Of a stretch of 64,000 bases of DNA, positions 35,511 to 46,514 are shown piece by piece (within the stretch, counting starts at the first letter, position 1; every line of letters begins with the position of its first letter). This stretch comes from Lyophyllum atratum. Its lineage: Eukaryota > Basidiomycota > Agaricomycetes > Agaricales > Lyophyllaceae. A program made the position numbers and the translations under genes. The stretch covers positions 62,001 through 126,000 of the forward strand of contig JACGCN010000069.1 of the NCBI GenBank assembly GCA_014905825.1, in the 5' to 3' direction. Under the pieces are notes generated by a model that saw nothing but the letters and a program-made list of their open reading frames with translations, did not search any database and had not been told where the DNA came from.

Positions 35511-35759
35511 GTGGTATGAGTTTGGAATAATTCGACGTGTTCGATCTGTATATCGCAGAATAACATTGGTCTCCGTCGATATCGGATACAAGGAGGTGGG
35601 TTGACCAAGATAATGAAATTCCACGTGTAGCAAATTTGAGCACAAGATGAGTTTCTCCGAGGAGGTGTTTTTCACCGAAATCGTATATCACCTCAAGGTA
35701 CCGAAACTCATACTGGAATACTATACAACGCAGCGAGACGCCCCCCTCTCACCCTGCTA

Positions 35760-36210
35760 TACATACTGAACCGGTTCGTCTCGTTCAAGATCTTTTGCTT
35801 TCTGGATATTGCCCCTCGATTCGTCTCTGTTTCCTCCCCAACCTTCACCCATAGACCGTTCGCCCCGTTCTGCTTCAAAAGTCCGTGATCCTCATTTTTT
35901 CCAGGCTTGTCAACGATTCTTCGTCCAGGTGGAGGGACATTCGCATCATCATCAAGCTTCCTGTACCGCAAGCCCCACTCGATAAATGTTGAAGTCGTTC
36001 GATAGGCGAAGCCTGAGTGACGCCTGACCGATGAAGCCGACACCGAAAGAACGTTGTGATTGAGGCCAAGTAGGCAACGATGGAAAGAATGATGGCGGTG
36101 CCCTGACCGAACGACAGTGAGGCTGGGTACTGCCACCTGCGATAAGAGAAACTCAGCCCCGGAGGAGGTGCAAACCTGCGGGAAACACATACCAGGAGTC
36201 AACCATCTTC
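35760..36210. repeat. Repeat block R2, copy in duplicated region A (left)
   Basis: About 400 bases also found at 37715-38020, 49850-50125 and 50510-50800. Shared landmarks on the plus strand are TTTTTCCAGGCTTGTC-like, GGCGGAGGGACA, CCCACTCGGATAAA-like, GATGCCCTGACCGAACGA and CACTCAGCCCCGG-like. The minus strand of several copies keeps a frame with HSFHRCLLGL/RQESVPPPGQ-like residues, but frames differ between copies, so I call it repeat DNA and not a gene. Confidence 0.75.
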
Positions 36211-36399
36211 CTCGTTGCACTGATCTACCTCTTCTACTTAGGGAGGGACGAAACCTGAGAAGATACGAGAGTATGACTGTACATAGTCGCAGTAACGAGG
36301 TGGGCCACTAAAGGGCAGGAACGATGATACTATGAAGTATAACGCCCGGAGAGGTAACAGATTCAACGCGCTAATGTGAAAAGCTAAAGTTACGAGAGT

Positions 36400-37690
36400 A
36401 TGAGTGTACAGAGACGTAGTAGCGAGATGGGGCACTAGAAGGAGCGGCAGCGAACTGCGATCGAAGTTAGACGTGGCGACATGGTGGAAGAGCACTGAGA
36501 TGACAGGCCCTGGCGTTGGGGATGATCAGCCGCGTATAAGTAGAACCAGAAGCAAAGGCAGCACACCTCGTGGTACACAAGCCCATCGACTCGTCTCTGT
36601 TTGCTTTCACCAGTTGATGATCCAACATTCCGCCCTATTCTGCTCCAAAGAGTAGTGAGGTCGGTCCCTGATTGATGGGTGAAGAAGGAGCGACAGCGGG
36701 AGTGACCGCGATTGAAGATGGACGTGGCGGAGATGGTGGGAAGAGGAATGAGGTGATACGCGCTGGTGTTGGGGATGATCAACCGTATATAAGTGAAACC
36801 AAAGGGAAAGGCAGCACACCTCGTGGTATACATCGCCCATCGATTCGTCTCCGTTGCCCTCCAGTTAATGTTCCAACAGTCCATCCCATTCTGCTCCAAA
36901 AAGTGGTGAGGCCGGTCCGTAACTGATGAGCGAAGAAGGAGCGACAGCGGCTGCGACCGCGGTTGAAGGTGGACGTGGCAAAGATGGTGGGAAGTGGAAT
37001 GAGATGATACACGCTGGCGCTGGGGATGATCAGCCGCGTATAAGACCAGAAGAAAGGGCAGCATACCTCGTGGTATACATCGCCCGTCGATCCGGCTCTG
37101 TTGCCTTCCCACCAGTTACTGATCTAACCCTAACCCCTCACCCTCATTTTTGTTTCATTGCTCTACTACCTCTTCGACTGAAGGAGGGAGGAAAAGTCGG
37201 GAGGATACGAGAGTATGAGTGTACCTATATGTAAGTGGTGAGGTGGGGCCCTAACTGACGGACAAAGAAGAAGGAGCAGCGACCGCGATCGACGGTGGAC
37301 GTGGCGACGGTGGTGAGGAGAGGAATGAGATGATGGGCGCTGGCGTTTGGGAATGATCAGCCGCGTTCAAAACAAAAACAAAAGGCAGCACACCTCGTGG
37401 TACGTATCGTCCCTCGATTCATGTCTATTGCCTCCCCACCAGTTGCTGGAACGACATTCCGCCCCATTCTGCTCCGAAATGGTGAGGTCGGTCCCTAACT
37501 GAAGTACTGACAGGCGAAGGAGGGACAGCGGTACCGACCGCGATTGAAGATAGACGTGGCGGCGAGGAATGAGATGATACGCACTGGCGTTGGGGATGAT
37601 TAGACGCATAGAAAAGCAAAAGTAAAGGTAGCATACATCATGGTATATACCGCTCATCGAATCGTCTCCGTTGCCTCCCCACCTCTTACT
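36400..37690. repeat. Tandem array of repeat unit R1 (five units of about 250 bp)
   Basis: The core GATGATCAGCCGCGTATAAG (with small changes) lies at about 36521, 36774, 37025, 37352 and 37594, giving spacings of 250, 251, 327 and 242 bases. After the core each unit has AAAGGCAGCACACCTCGTGG, TACATCGCCCATCGATTCGT, CATTCTGCTCC, a GGTGAGGTCGGTCC-like piece, GAAGGAGCGACAGCGG and GAAGATGGACGTGGCG. The same unit appears in region B at 49728, 50278 and 50381 and singly at 54374. Long minus-strand open frames through this array are by-products of the repetition. Confidence 0.85.
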
Positions 37691-37714
37691 GGATCCAACC
37701 ATTCCGCCCCGTCG

Positions 37715-38020
37715 TGCTATCCGCGATGATGGTTTTGCCCAGATTTGTCGAGGACCCACTGTCCAGGCGGAGGGACGCTCTCCCGCCTCGTAAACCCCAC
37801 TGAGATAGATATTGTATTCGTTCGACGGGCGAACCTGACCGATGAACCCGACGCCGAAGGGAATTTGTGGACGAGGTCGAGATGGGAAGGATGGACAGAA
37901 TGATCACGATGCCCTGACCAAACGACGGCGAGGCTGCGAGATGCCACCTGCAATGAAACAACACTAAGCCCCGGTCGAGGTCCAAATTGTGGGGGGCACA
38001 TACCATGAGTCACCCCTCCT
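37715..38020. repeat. Repeat block R2, second copy in region A
   Basis: Matches 35760-36210 and the two R2 copies of region B in the same order of landmarks (TCCAGGCGGAGGGACGCTCT, GATGCCCTGACCAAACGACG, AACACTAAGCCCCGGTCGAG, GGGGGGCACATACCATGAGT). Confidence 0.75.
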
Positions 38021-40010
38021 CCCCGTCGTCCCCTTGTTATTACACTGCTCTATCCCGTCGTCCGTCGCCGCCATCGCCATCACAGACCTCGAATAGTGAC
38101 ATCGGCCTCCATTTCTCTTGGCCTCGCCTCAGATCATGAACTATGTTCGACGTCGGCGTGACGGCAGTGGTTGACAGGTTGCGATTGGCAGCGAACGTAC
38201 ATAGATGGGTGGAGTTTCGACTCGGCTCCGAGGCAAGGGCGCGGTCAACCAGCAGGGGAGAGATAAGCACGCCATCCATCCATCCATCCATCCATCCTCT
38301 CATACGCGAACTCCGTGGTTTCCCCGACCTAAGAGAGCCTTTTAGACAGAACGGGGAACGAAAGGAAAATATAGCGTACTGGGTCGCGGGGATATGTCTT
38401 CCACGGACTTTGACTGCATTTCTGGCGAGGTGGAGCACAGAAAGCTAAGGGAGAGCGTAGGTGAGGTTGCAGGGGTGTATTCTGGAGATGGCGAGCTCCA
38501 TGCTATGTAAATCGAGGAATTCGAAACAGGATGAGGGAGGACGGACCTTCCCAAGTTCGACATCCACAGTCACGCCGCACCCGCCATTCCTAGCTGCCGT
38601 AGCCTTCCTGTGCACATTCTGAAAGGATCCTAGGGCCTAAACCGAGAGGTGGTGCTGCCATTGGTTAGAGCGGTGATGCGATATCTGAGCGCTGAGCTTA
38701 GGTAGGACACATCGGGCGAGTCGGGTGAGGCTGGTGGAGTCCGGGGCCGTAAGTGAACAAGTTTGATTGGGGCGAGTTACAGACTAGAGCACTAGAAGCG
38801 GACATTGCAGTCAGGCGCTGTGGGTTGGGAGGACAGGTAGGGTGTTGATGTTGGTAGACTCGGACCTAGCCAAACAAACCCTCTGACGTCATTTCTTTTC
38901 ATACATCCACGACGGCTCATCCGGACAACTTGCCGTAGGAGGTACTCCGTCCTTCGTTCAGGAGACACAGCACTGGGAGATATGGAAAGTGTTGTCTAGG
39001 AGTATGGTGAGTGGCTTAGTCGTCCGTCCCCGTGTCTACACTGACAGTGGCCGTTTCGTCGTCAGAATCGTTGCGTTCAGATCCTCTGGAGCCTCGGGAT
39101 ACAGCGCCAGCGCAACTATGCAGATGGATACGTACAGTGAGGAGGGAGGAGAAGGCGCGGCCGATGGAAATTGGACGCAACCTCTGCCGTCGAGCGACGC
39201 ATCAGGAACCTTCAAGGTCAGCTCCTGGCCGTCTTGATGCTCGGATATATGCACTGATAATCGTGCTACGACAGTGTCCTGGAGAGCTGAGCGGGACAGG
39301 AAGGAATCTCGCTGATGGAGGTGGGGTGGTGGCGAGGAATGGCGGCGCCGCATGTTGGTTGTACTCTCACTTGGCGAGGATGCGGGGTCCCCCTTGGTGT
39401 AGCCGCCGTCTCTCTTCGGGTGGTACCTGAGGCCTGAGGCCTGAGGCCTGAGGAGGCGATCACTGGCTTATATCCCATGCAGGCTGTTCTAAAGCCGAGA
39501 TGGTATGTGCCTCATCAACTCGTGCATCGATCACCTCTATAACACCCATCTCCAGTCTCGATCTCAACTACCTACATCATCAGCTCTTCCACTACTCGCC
39601 ATTTCACTACTTCGAAGTTCAAACGAGCATATTACGTCCGTCCACGTCCATCCGCTGCAACGTCTGCTCCGTCCTACACCCCACCCCCGTCCTTCGTGGT
39701 CACTAGATCCCACGAGAATCAGGAGCACGCAGGCAATGCCGTTGGTGTCCCTGCGTCCAACCCTCCCATGAACAGAGAAGGCGACCGACCCTTGACGAGA
39801 CGGGAGCACCACGACGGACAAATCTCACCTGCTCCGGCTACATTGAACGCGGAGAATGCATAGGGCTGACTCTCGAGTCGAGAGAGATGGTGGTGCGCAT
39901 CCAAGCGGGTTTCGAGGTTGAACGACGTGGCTGGATGTCGCGCATTGCAAGAGCGTGTATTGGCGGAGATCCTTGCGGGGGGTCTACGTCGGCATGTAAC
40001 ACATTGCTCC
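38021..40010. repeat. Segmental duplication, copy A (blocks S, R4 and R3; empty transposon site)
   Basis: Parallel to 50830-51640 plus 52980-54000 in the same orientation. Matching points include TTGCGATTGGCAGCGAACGT (38179 and 50964), ACCAGCAGGGGA, CTTTTAGACAGAA, AGGGAGAGCGT, GAAGCGGACATTGC (38796 and 51571), GGTGTTGATGTT (38842 and 51627), AGCCAAACAAA (38868 and 53007), TGGTGAGTG..TTA, GGATACAGCGCCA (39097 and 53244) and GATGGTATGTGCCTCATCA (39499 and 53640). A (CATC)n run of about six units at 38272-38297 is present only in this copy. At 38848-38855 this copy has the uninterrupted sequence ATGTTGGT where copy B carries a transposon. No gene is supported inside. Confidence 0.85.
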
Positions 40011-40609
40011 AATGCTACTGAGCCGATCCGACTGAAGTCTCACCGCAGCGCTTGATTATTGGATGAAAGGAGGGGCAGAATAGAGGATGAGGAGAAGAAC
40101 CCAGGCGAGGATAGTACCATCCAAGTCCAATGGGGCTTGTTTCTGCCCGGGTTTAGTTTCCGCGTTCATTCGCTCACCCGAAATCTATTACCTGTGTAGC
40201 TTGTTTCTCGCGAGGACGCGATTGGATTTGAATTCTATGTGTCGACTTTGAAAGTCAGGATGATGTGTAGAGATGCGACGTAGATGATAGATCCGTACAT
40301 TGTAAATGCTGTCTTCAATGCACGTTCTTGACGTTGACGACTACAAGTGAAGACCGATCCGATGGGTTTGTAGTCATTATTCCATGCCTTATCTTCTTCC
40401 CATTCAGGTTTGGTACAAGTACGCTACTGACAATCCGTGCCTGTGCGTGCGAAGGTATGAGGCTGGGTCACGAGGCGAGTACACCGGACACTCGTTTGGC
40501 TCAAGTTTTCTCTTCAGCATCTTCTTGACAACGCAAGGTAATGAACAGAAGTGCTTCCATGATAAAGCGACCACCTAAACCACGTTTCTAGAACTGAGGT
40601 GCCAAAGAA
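40011..40609. other. Promoter region of F-box gene 2
   Basis: No gene seen. It lies between the end of the duplicated block and the ATG at 40610. Confidence 0.4.
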
Positions 40610-42331
40610 ATGATGGAACCAGATTCAATCGACGATACTTCCCTGATTCACAAGCTTGAATCCGAGGCTGGGACAACAAGCGGGAACGGTGGTCTCCTCT
40701 CAGATCGGGAATATAGACGGGCCAGGACGCTCATCTCGGATACAGAGAAAGTCTTGATATCGTTAGATCAGGAGATCCAGCGCCTGATCGCTATGCGCGA
40801 GGAGGTTGCGGAACGGCTGTCGAGATTTCAGTTTGCCGCGGCTCCTTACAAGCGCCTTCCACCTGAGGTTCTATCTGATATCTTTGTATGGACTCTAGAC
40901 GGACTACCAGTTGTTTTCCCTCCCGTGAATAACTCCGGTACTCCTTGGATTTTGCGACAAATATGTTCAAGTTGGAGACAAGTCGCGCTCAGTGAGCCCC
41001 GTCTTTGGAACAATTCTAGGATCGTGATCCGCACTCCACATCCCGAACTCCCTCTTATCGTCAAATTATATCACTCCGTCATTCCTCCAACTGGTCCGTT
41101 ATCGATTCGTTTCAGTTGCCATATAGATATACCCTCCGAACACGTCGCTGATGAGCTACTCATTCCACATATTTCACGCATCAAACATCTCGATCTTGAT
41201 ACCAATTTTCACACATTCGGCCGTCTCCTCAAGATTCGATGTCAAGACTTCTCTAATCTAGAGACACTACTCCTCAGAATTCGAGGTCCTTTGAATTCGT
41301 CCACGATGTCGGAGCAATGTAGAAGTGCAACTGTTTTCCAAAGCGCCCATCTGCTGCGACACCTGACTCTATCTTCTCACACAAGCAATAGGTTTGCAAA
41401 TAACATGCTCCACATTCCTTTTCCCTGGGTCGCCTTGACCTCTCTCCGTATTAACTGGATTCGACCGTTCACGCTATCAGATATACAACATCTCCTATTA
41501 CAATGCACCTCCCTGATTGACCTCGAGGCATCAGTCTATTATGACTCCCCCCCTCAAGATAATATTCAAGCAGACACCGCTCTTCGTCTATCACATCTCC
41601 GCCTCCTTCGGATCGCCGGTGAGGTTATAGCCCCACATTCTCTGCCGAGTTTACAGCTCCCCTGGGATCAACTCATCGAACTCGATCTCATCAGTTTTGA
41701 CTTTCTCGATTTCTCGGAAACACATGCTATCCTCAGCCACTCTATCCGGGCCGAAAAAATACGTATTTCTTCTCCGCAGATTCAATTATTATCCAACACG
41801 CACCTACCTCTCATCACATTGCCGAAGTTGAAGGATCTTCGTATACTATGTTTCGAGGACGCATCAATTCTTGATTACCTCGTGGTACCAGCGATAGAAC
41901 TATTGGACCTGGAATGCCCAGGAACACTAGCTGAAAGCAAGATATCCGATATGATCATTCGCTCTTCGTGCTCGCTCTCTTCTTTCATATTCAACTGCCC
42001 AGATGTTGACCCTCGAGACCTGTGCCACCTCCTTACTCTTATGCCACTCCTGCACCACTTCGATGCCAAGGACTCCATGATCGATCAGCAAGTCATCAGC
42101 TGTATATCCACCGGAGAGCTTTTGCCTCAATTAGTGGACTTGACTTGCCTCTTCGAAATGCCTTTCGTGGTTCCTTGTGTGACAGAGCTGGAGATGTGGA
42201 GAACGGACGCCGACAGTCATGTCGGACGGTGCTTGTTCTACCATTCCGCAACGGGTTTGGGATATATGCTTCAACTACGGTGGAGGTTTCGAGGTGCAGA
42301 ATGCGTTCGAACGGTTCAGAGAGCTGCATGA
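40610..42331 (+). CDS. F-box/leucine-rich-type protein 2, C-terminus in doubt
   Basis: The ATG at 40610 opens MMEPDSIDDTSLIHKLESEA. The helical lead (DREYRRARTLISDTEKVLIS), the F-box-like motif RLPPEVLSDIFVWTLDGLPV and the block WILRQICSSWRQVALSEPRLWNN match F-box protein 1 residue for residue over long stretches; leucine-rich repeats follow (LPWDQLIELDLISFDFLDF, LPKLKDLRILCFEDASILD). The open frame ends at 42331 with an arginine-rich tail, but the +1 frame from about 42250 to a TAG at 42363-42365 reads VQNAFERFRELHEEHGTRFN, which resembles the natural end of the paralog. Either a one-base frameshift near 42.25 kb or a weak intron (about 42221-42293, in phase) restores it. The role is presumed SCF substrate recognition; the target is unknown. 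Confidence 0.8.
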   Translation: MMEPDSIDDTSLIHKLESEAGTTSGNGGLLSDREYRRARTLISDTEKVLISLDQEIQRLIAMREEVAERLSRFQFAAAPYKRLPPEVLSDIFVWTLDGLPVVFPPVNNSGTPWILRQICSSWRQVALSEPRLWNNSRIVIRTPHPELPLIVKLYHSVIPPTGPLSIRFSCHIDIPSEHVADELLIPHISRIKHLDLDTNFHTFGRLLKIRCQDFSNLETLLLRIRGPLNSSTMSEQCRSATVFQSAHLLRHLTLSSHTSNRFANNMLHIPFPWVALTSLRINWIRPFTLSDIQHLLLQCTSLIDLEASVYYDSPPQDNIQADTALRLSHLRLLRIAGEVIAPHSLPSLQLPWDQLIELDLISFDFLDFSETHAILSHSIRAEKIRISSPQIQLLSNTHLPLITLPKLKDLRILCFEDASILDYLVVPAIELLDLECPGTLAESKISDMIIRSSCSLSSFIFNCPDVDPRDLCHLLTLMPLLHHFDAKDSMIDQQVISCISTGELLPQLVDLTCLFEMPFVVPCVTELEMWRTDADSHVGRCLFYHSATGLGYMLQLRWRFRGAECVRTVQRAA

Positions 42332-42539
42332 AGAACATGGGACACGTTTCAACCTTGTACTATAGTACGAGTCCGCTCATGGGGAGGACTATATCGAGAT
42401 AATTCATGACTTCACTGGGGGGCAGTAGCGCGTAGGGGAAATATGAGAATGTTGGGCTCGGATGTCAGTACAGAGACGGGTTTATAAGAATGATTTACCT
42501 TGATATGACCCATGTAGTGCTACGATACAGTGGTAGGGA

Positions 42540-42775
42540 CGCTCAGCGCTAGAACCCGAACAGCGTACACAAGAGCATTCACGGATTTCCCTGTGCTATT
42601 GAAGATGCACGGACAGCACCTCGTCCGCATGAGTTCCGATATCACCGGTGTGGACTGGGCGAAAAGGCTAGGTCCGAGTTCATCAACATCAACACCCTCT
42701 TCCGTTCTCCCAACTCGCAACGCTGACTGGAACCTCGCAATGTCCGCTCTTAACCTCGCGTAAATCATCTTCTTT
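42540..42775. repeat. Isolated repeat fragment (blocks R5 and R4)
   Basis: 42590-42670 (GATGCACGGACAGCACCTCG, CGCATGAGTTCCGATATCAC) matches 63467-63545. 42690-42770 (CTCCCAACTCGCAACGCTGA, CTCGCAATGTCCGCT) matches the reverse complement of 38790-38860 and 51560-51640. It lies between F-box gene 2 and the end of the phosphoesterase gene. Confidence 0.65.
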
Positions 42776-43174
42776 TAACGTCGTCACGACCCTAAATCTA
42801 TCAGGCCGACCGGGCTCACCAGATATCGAGCCCTTGCCTCACTAAAACTCAGATAGCCCTTTTCAAATCGGATGGGGAACATGTCTGGTTCATCGTTAAG
42901 AGCGGGAACGAAGAAGCGCCCACATAAACCCATGACTCTGCGGTGCCGGCGTCCCATCGCTCAGCAGCTACACCGTAACATCCGCGAACGTAGTCGAATC
43001 CGGGGTTTTTCCTATACACCCATCACTTCAGTCAGCAACGTCCGAGAACTCGGAAAGCAACACATATACTCACAGCCCTCAACCACGTCCCGCGATACAC
43101 ACCGATCGACCCGAAGATCCCACACCAATATCGATTTCCCCTCCCTTCAAATCAACCCCCTTTCCCTCCCTCCC

Positions 43175-45229
43175 TTAAAACGCTTGATGTCGTATCTCAT
43201 CCACTTCGCCAGCCGCTCCGAATCGCACACCCCCACAACTAACGTACTCCCCCCTCGGACCACGACTCCCCATCACCCACAATCCCAGCTCCTCGACGCG
43301 TACGACCATCTCGTCGTTCTGATCAACGCCGAAGTCGATCAAGACCGGTGCGGGCGCCTTCCGGGATGTCCTCTCGTGCGGAGCATGTTTGAGCGTAGCA
43401 CCAGTCGTCGTGGTCGTGGTCGTGGTCGAGGTGACATTCGGATTCGCGCTGGTGGTGCTGGTGGTGCTGGTGCTGCTGGTGCTGCTTTCCGTTAAGATTG
43501 TCTGGGCGACGATGTGCGGGTCAGCAGGTGCTGGTGTAGGCGTAGCTCCGAGAAGACGCAGGGCGTCGGAGCGCAGGACATCCGAGTAGGAGAACGGCTG
43601 GCCTCTCGTGCGGGCGGGCCGTCGTTTCGAGGTGTTGAGAAGGGTACAGTGGAGCTGCGGGATGGAGTATATGCGGTCAGCTAGGTCGGGATGAAGGGAA
43701 GGCGGTGATGCGGCCAGGGCATCGGAATGGGAAAGGGAGTATAGGGTAGTTCAAGATTTCGTGCTAAGTGGATAGGAGTCGCGCGAAGATGACGAGGGTA
43801 TCGCTTCGAGACCTCGAAGTGAAGTGGAACAAAAGCTCCATGAGAGCGCAGCCGCCATTCCCAGAGCAAGAACAAGCTTATCCCAGAAGAGGGAGCAAAG
43901 GGGCGAAAACATAGGGTGGAATCGATGACCGAACCCCTCAAACAACGAAACGAAACACACCTTCAACGCCCTCTTCTCGACAATATACCCCTCCCTCCGA
44001 AACGTCGAATTCACCAAATCTAGATCACAGCCGTCAGCGTTCATCCAGAACCCCCAAATCCCAACGACGTCGAACGTACCCGAAATGCGCCTCAGCTTCT
44101 GCCCGTCCTCGCCCGTTTCCCTTGGCGCAAGGTACATCACCTCCGCCCACACGTCGTCGGGGTCAGGCGCGTGCGCGACGACGTCCACACCCGCTCCATC
44201 CATATTTCCCTCCGCGTCATCTCCCGCGACCGAACCAGCAGGCTGGCCCACTTCTCCTCCAGCCGCCGCCGCCGCCGTTTCCTGCCCTGCCTCTGCGCCT
44301 CCTACAACTGGCGGTGGATGGTTGGGTTCGTTGGTTGAGGTCTGAGGAAGCTTCTTTCGGCGTGGAGGTTTCGGCGGTTTGAGCTTGACGGGGCGCATGA
44401 TGTCGAGCGAGTCGATCGCGACTTTGAGTTCGAGTTTGGACGCTGGTGCGCCAACGTCGGTAGTCCCTGTGGTCGACGGTCTTGGTATTCCTCCGCTGAG
44501 GATGGCGTCGATCTGGGGCCGGAGGGAACGCAGGAGGGCGAGGGCGGTTGTGACTGTGCGTGGTGGCTGGGGCGGATTCCGGTGTTCATTGAGGGGTGGA
44601 GAGGTGGGTGCTGGAGACGTGGAGGGATGGGATGGACCTGGCGGGGGAGCGTTGGGCTGCGCGGTTCCTGTGGTGTCCTGCTCTGGAGAGGCGGAGGAAG
44701 GCGGAGGTGGCTGGGGCGGTTTCTGGCTTTCAGTGAGGGGCGGAGAGGTGGACGCTGGAGACGCAGACGGAATGGGTGTACGTGGCGGAGGAGCATTGGG
44801 ATGCGGGGTGTCTACTTTCCCCGCGGTGTTCTGCCCATCCTCTATACCTGCCTCATCATCATCAAGCGCCATAACGCCCAGCGTGAGATGAAAGCGCATG
44901 GGATCAATCACGATCGATTTGTCCAAGCCACGAATGGGCATCTTCCTAGTGCCATCAGGATGGGCGCCGGGCTGGAAGAGGTGGGTCTGGAAGGCGGTGA
45001 TGCGGGAGCGTAGAGTAGGATTGGTGTGCTGCGCGCAGGAAGTGGTTAGATAACGAGGAAGTTGAAATGAGATGAGGTAGGCGTACAAGAGGGACTGCGA
45101 GAACTTTGATCAATCGAGATTAGCCCTTATAAGTAGCTAGAAGAGATCCCAAGATCAATTATACGCACAGTGGGTGGGCGGTTGTTTCCATGTCGATTTT
45201 GAGTATGGTCTCTTGTATGGAGTAGACAT
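43175..45229 (-). CDS. AKAP7-like 2H phosphoesterase (2',5' RNA ligase-like fold)
   Basis: ATG 45229 gives MSTPYKRPYSKSTWKQPPT, then after an intron HFLAVPL and after another HTNPTLRSRITAFQTHLF. The first catalytic motif is FHLTL (His and Thr near residues 73-75), with the family helix TVTTALALLRSLRPQIDAIL and KVAIDSLDIM. The block VWAEVMYLAPRETGEDGQKL, then LVNSTFRREGYI, leads to the second motif LHCTLLNT after an intron (about 43657-43960). Both HxT motifs are intact, as in AKAP7, ASCC1-type and 2H phosphodiesterases that act on cyclic phosphate or 2'-5' linked RNA. A Pro/Ser/Thr-rich insert of about 110 residues follows the first motif, and another Ala/Gly-rich insert lies before VWAEV; these lengthen the protein greatly. 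The end EIRHQAF TAA is at 43175. Repetitive Ser/Thr codons (43400-43480) form a variable tract. The exact RNA substrate is unknown. Confidence 0.85.
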
Positions 45230-46514
45230 TGTTCGCGCGTTTTGCGGGAGAAGGCGACTCTTTCGGAGCATGTGTCCAACAGAATAAGTCGACCAGCGCC
45301 CGATGTCAGCTGGTGAGTTGGAGACGACATTGATTCCTAGCTTACCAGAACGATAATAGATCTTAGGTGGCGAACCTCTACACAGGATTTAGGGAACGGA
45401 AAGGTAGAGCCTTACTATTTCATCGGGTGGAACGTTGCAATACAACTTCAAGTTTCAAAAGCGCCAAGTTGAGTCAGGCACGTCGTGACAGCGTGTGACA
45501 TGTTAGCTGCTCGTCGTGGTCAACGTCATTCCTGCCTCTCGACCCGATCCTCCCTGAGTTCCCTCTGTCCCTCTGGAACGGAATCGCAGCCCCTGTGGGT
45601 CGCGCCGTCTCTATAACGATACCGTTCAGGAATGAACTACATACCACGGGACGCCCCACCCCATACCCCACACTCACACGACTCTACCGACGGGCAGGAA
45701 ACGGAAGGGGCAAGACGCGTGCTGCGGCGCAGGAGGAGGGTCCTGGTGGGACCGACGCCCATGTCATCGCGCTGGCGTCTGGATCGGATGGTGGGCTTGG
45801 TGGGATAGTGAGATGTAGGGCTTGGCTTTGCGCGCTGCGTACTATAAGCACAGGTGCGTACCACGTTTCCTGTTCTGATAGCTTTCTTTGACCCACCTGT
45901 GATCCTCCATTAGCATCGTGCGATCCGCCTTTTTGCCTGAAGGACGAATGCTTGCTGTGACGACGGCGGCGACAGCATCGGGCTTCAGCATTCAACTCCT
46001 CGACACTACCGCCTTTCCTTCGTCTCACAACTCCACGAGCCTCTACCGCTTTACGAGATGACCTGATAAGCCATGCTCGTTGCCAGGGGCGGCTCCAGCG
46101 ACTTCGTGCCCCACCGCCCGACTCGTCGCATCCCATCGCCTGGCTCCTTGGAGCTCGCTCGGCCAACTCTGTCTCCACCACCACCGTGAGCGACGTCGAG
46201 CCCCGCCCTAACACCTCGAATTTGAGTTTTAGCACCTCGCCTGGCTCCTTCGAGCTCGCTCGGCCATCCCACCATCTTCCTCATCAAGCCAAGGGGGCAA
46301 CGCGGTCTCCAGCGCCGTCATGACTCATCAAGGACCGCTCCCCCCGACTCCTCGCATCCAGGACCTCGCTATCACCCCCACCAGCTCCTTAGAGCTCAGT
46401 CGACGACCCCGTCACTTCCCTCATCACAGCCAAACGCGAAGTCATGGATCCTCACTTCGTCTCGTCACCGGCTCCGTTATCAATCACTTCGAACTCCAGG
46501 GTTAGTTTCTCAAA
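45230..46514. other. Intergenic; short internal duplication at 46139-46269
   Basis: Promoter side of the phosphoesterase gene. CGCCTGGCTCCTTGGAGCTC with GCTCGGCCA at about 46138 recurs nearly identically at about 46240, and a weaker third version lies near 46380. Overlapping long frames on both strands reflect GC-rich composition. No gene is supported. Confidence 0.4.

Noticed and set aside
36435..37112. 225-codon minus-strand open frame
   Set aside because: It is an open read-through of the R1 tandem array; the same peptide units appear in other frames in other copies, with no conserved gene structure.
37128..37142. CTAACCCTAACCCC as an interstitial telomere repeat
   Set aside because: Only two units, inside a repeat array; chance is sufficient.
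38272..38297. (CATC)n tract as a possible functional repeat
   Set aside because: A short simple-sequence repeat of about six units, absent from copy B; ordinary microsatellite.
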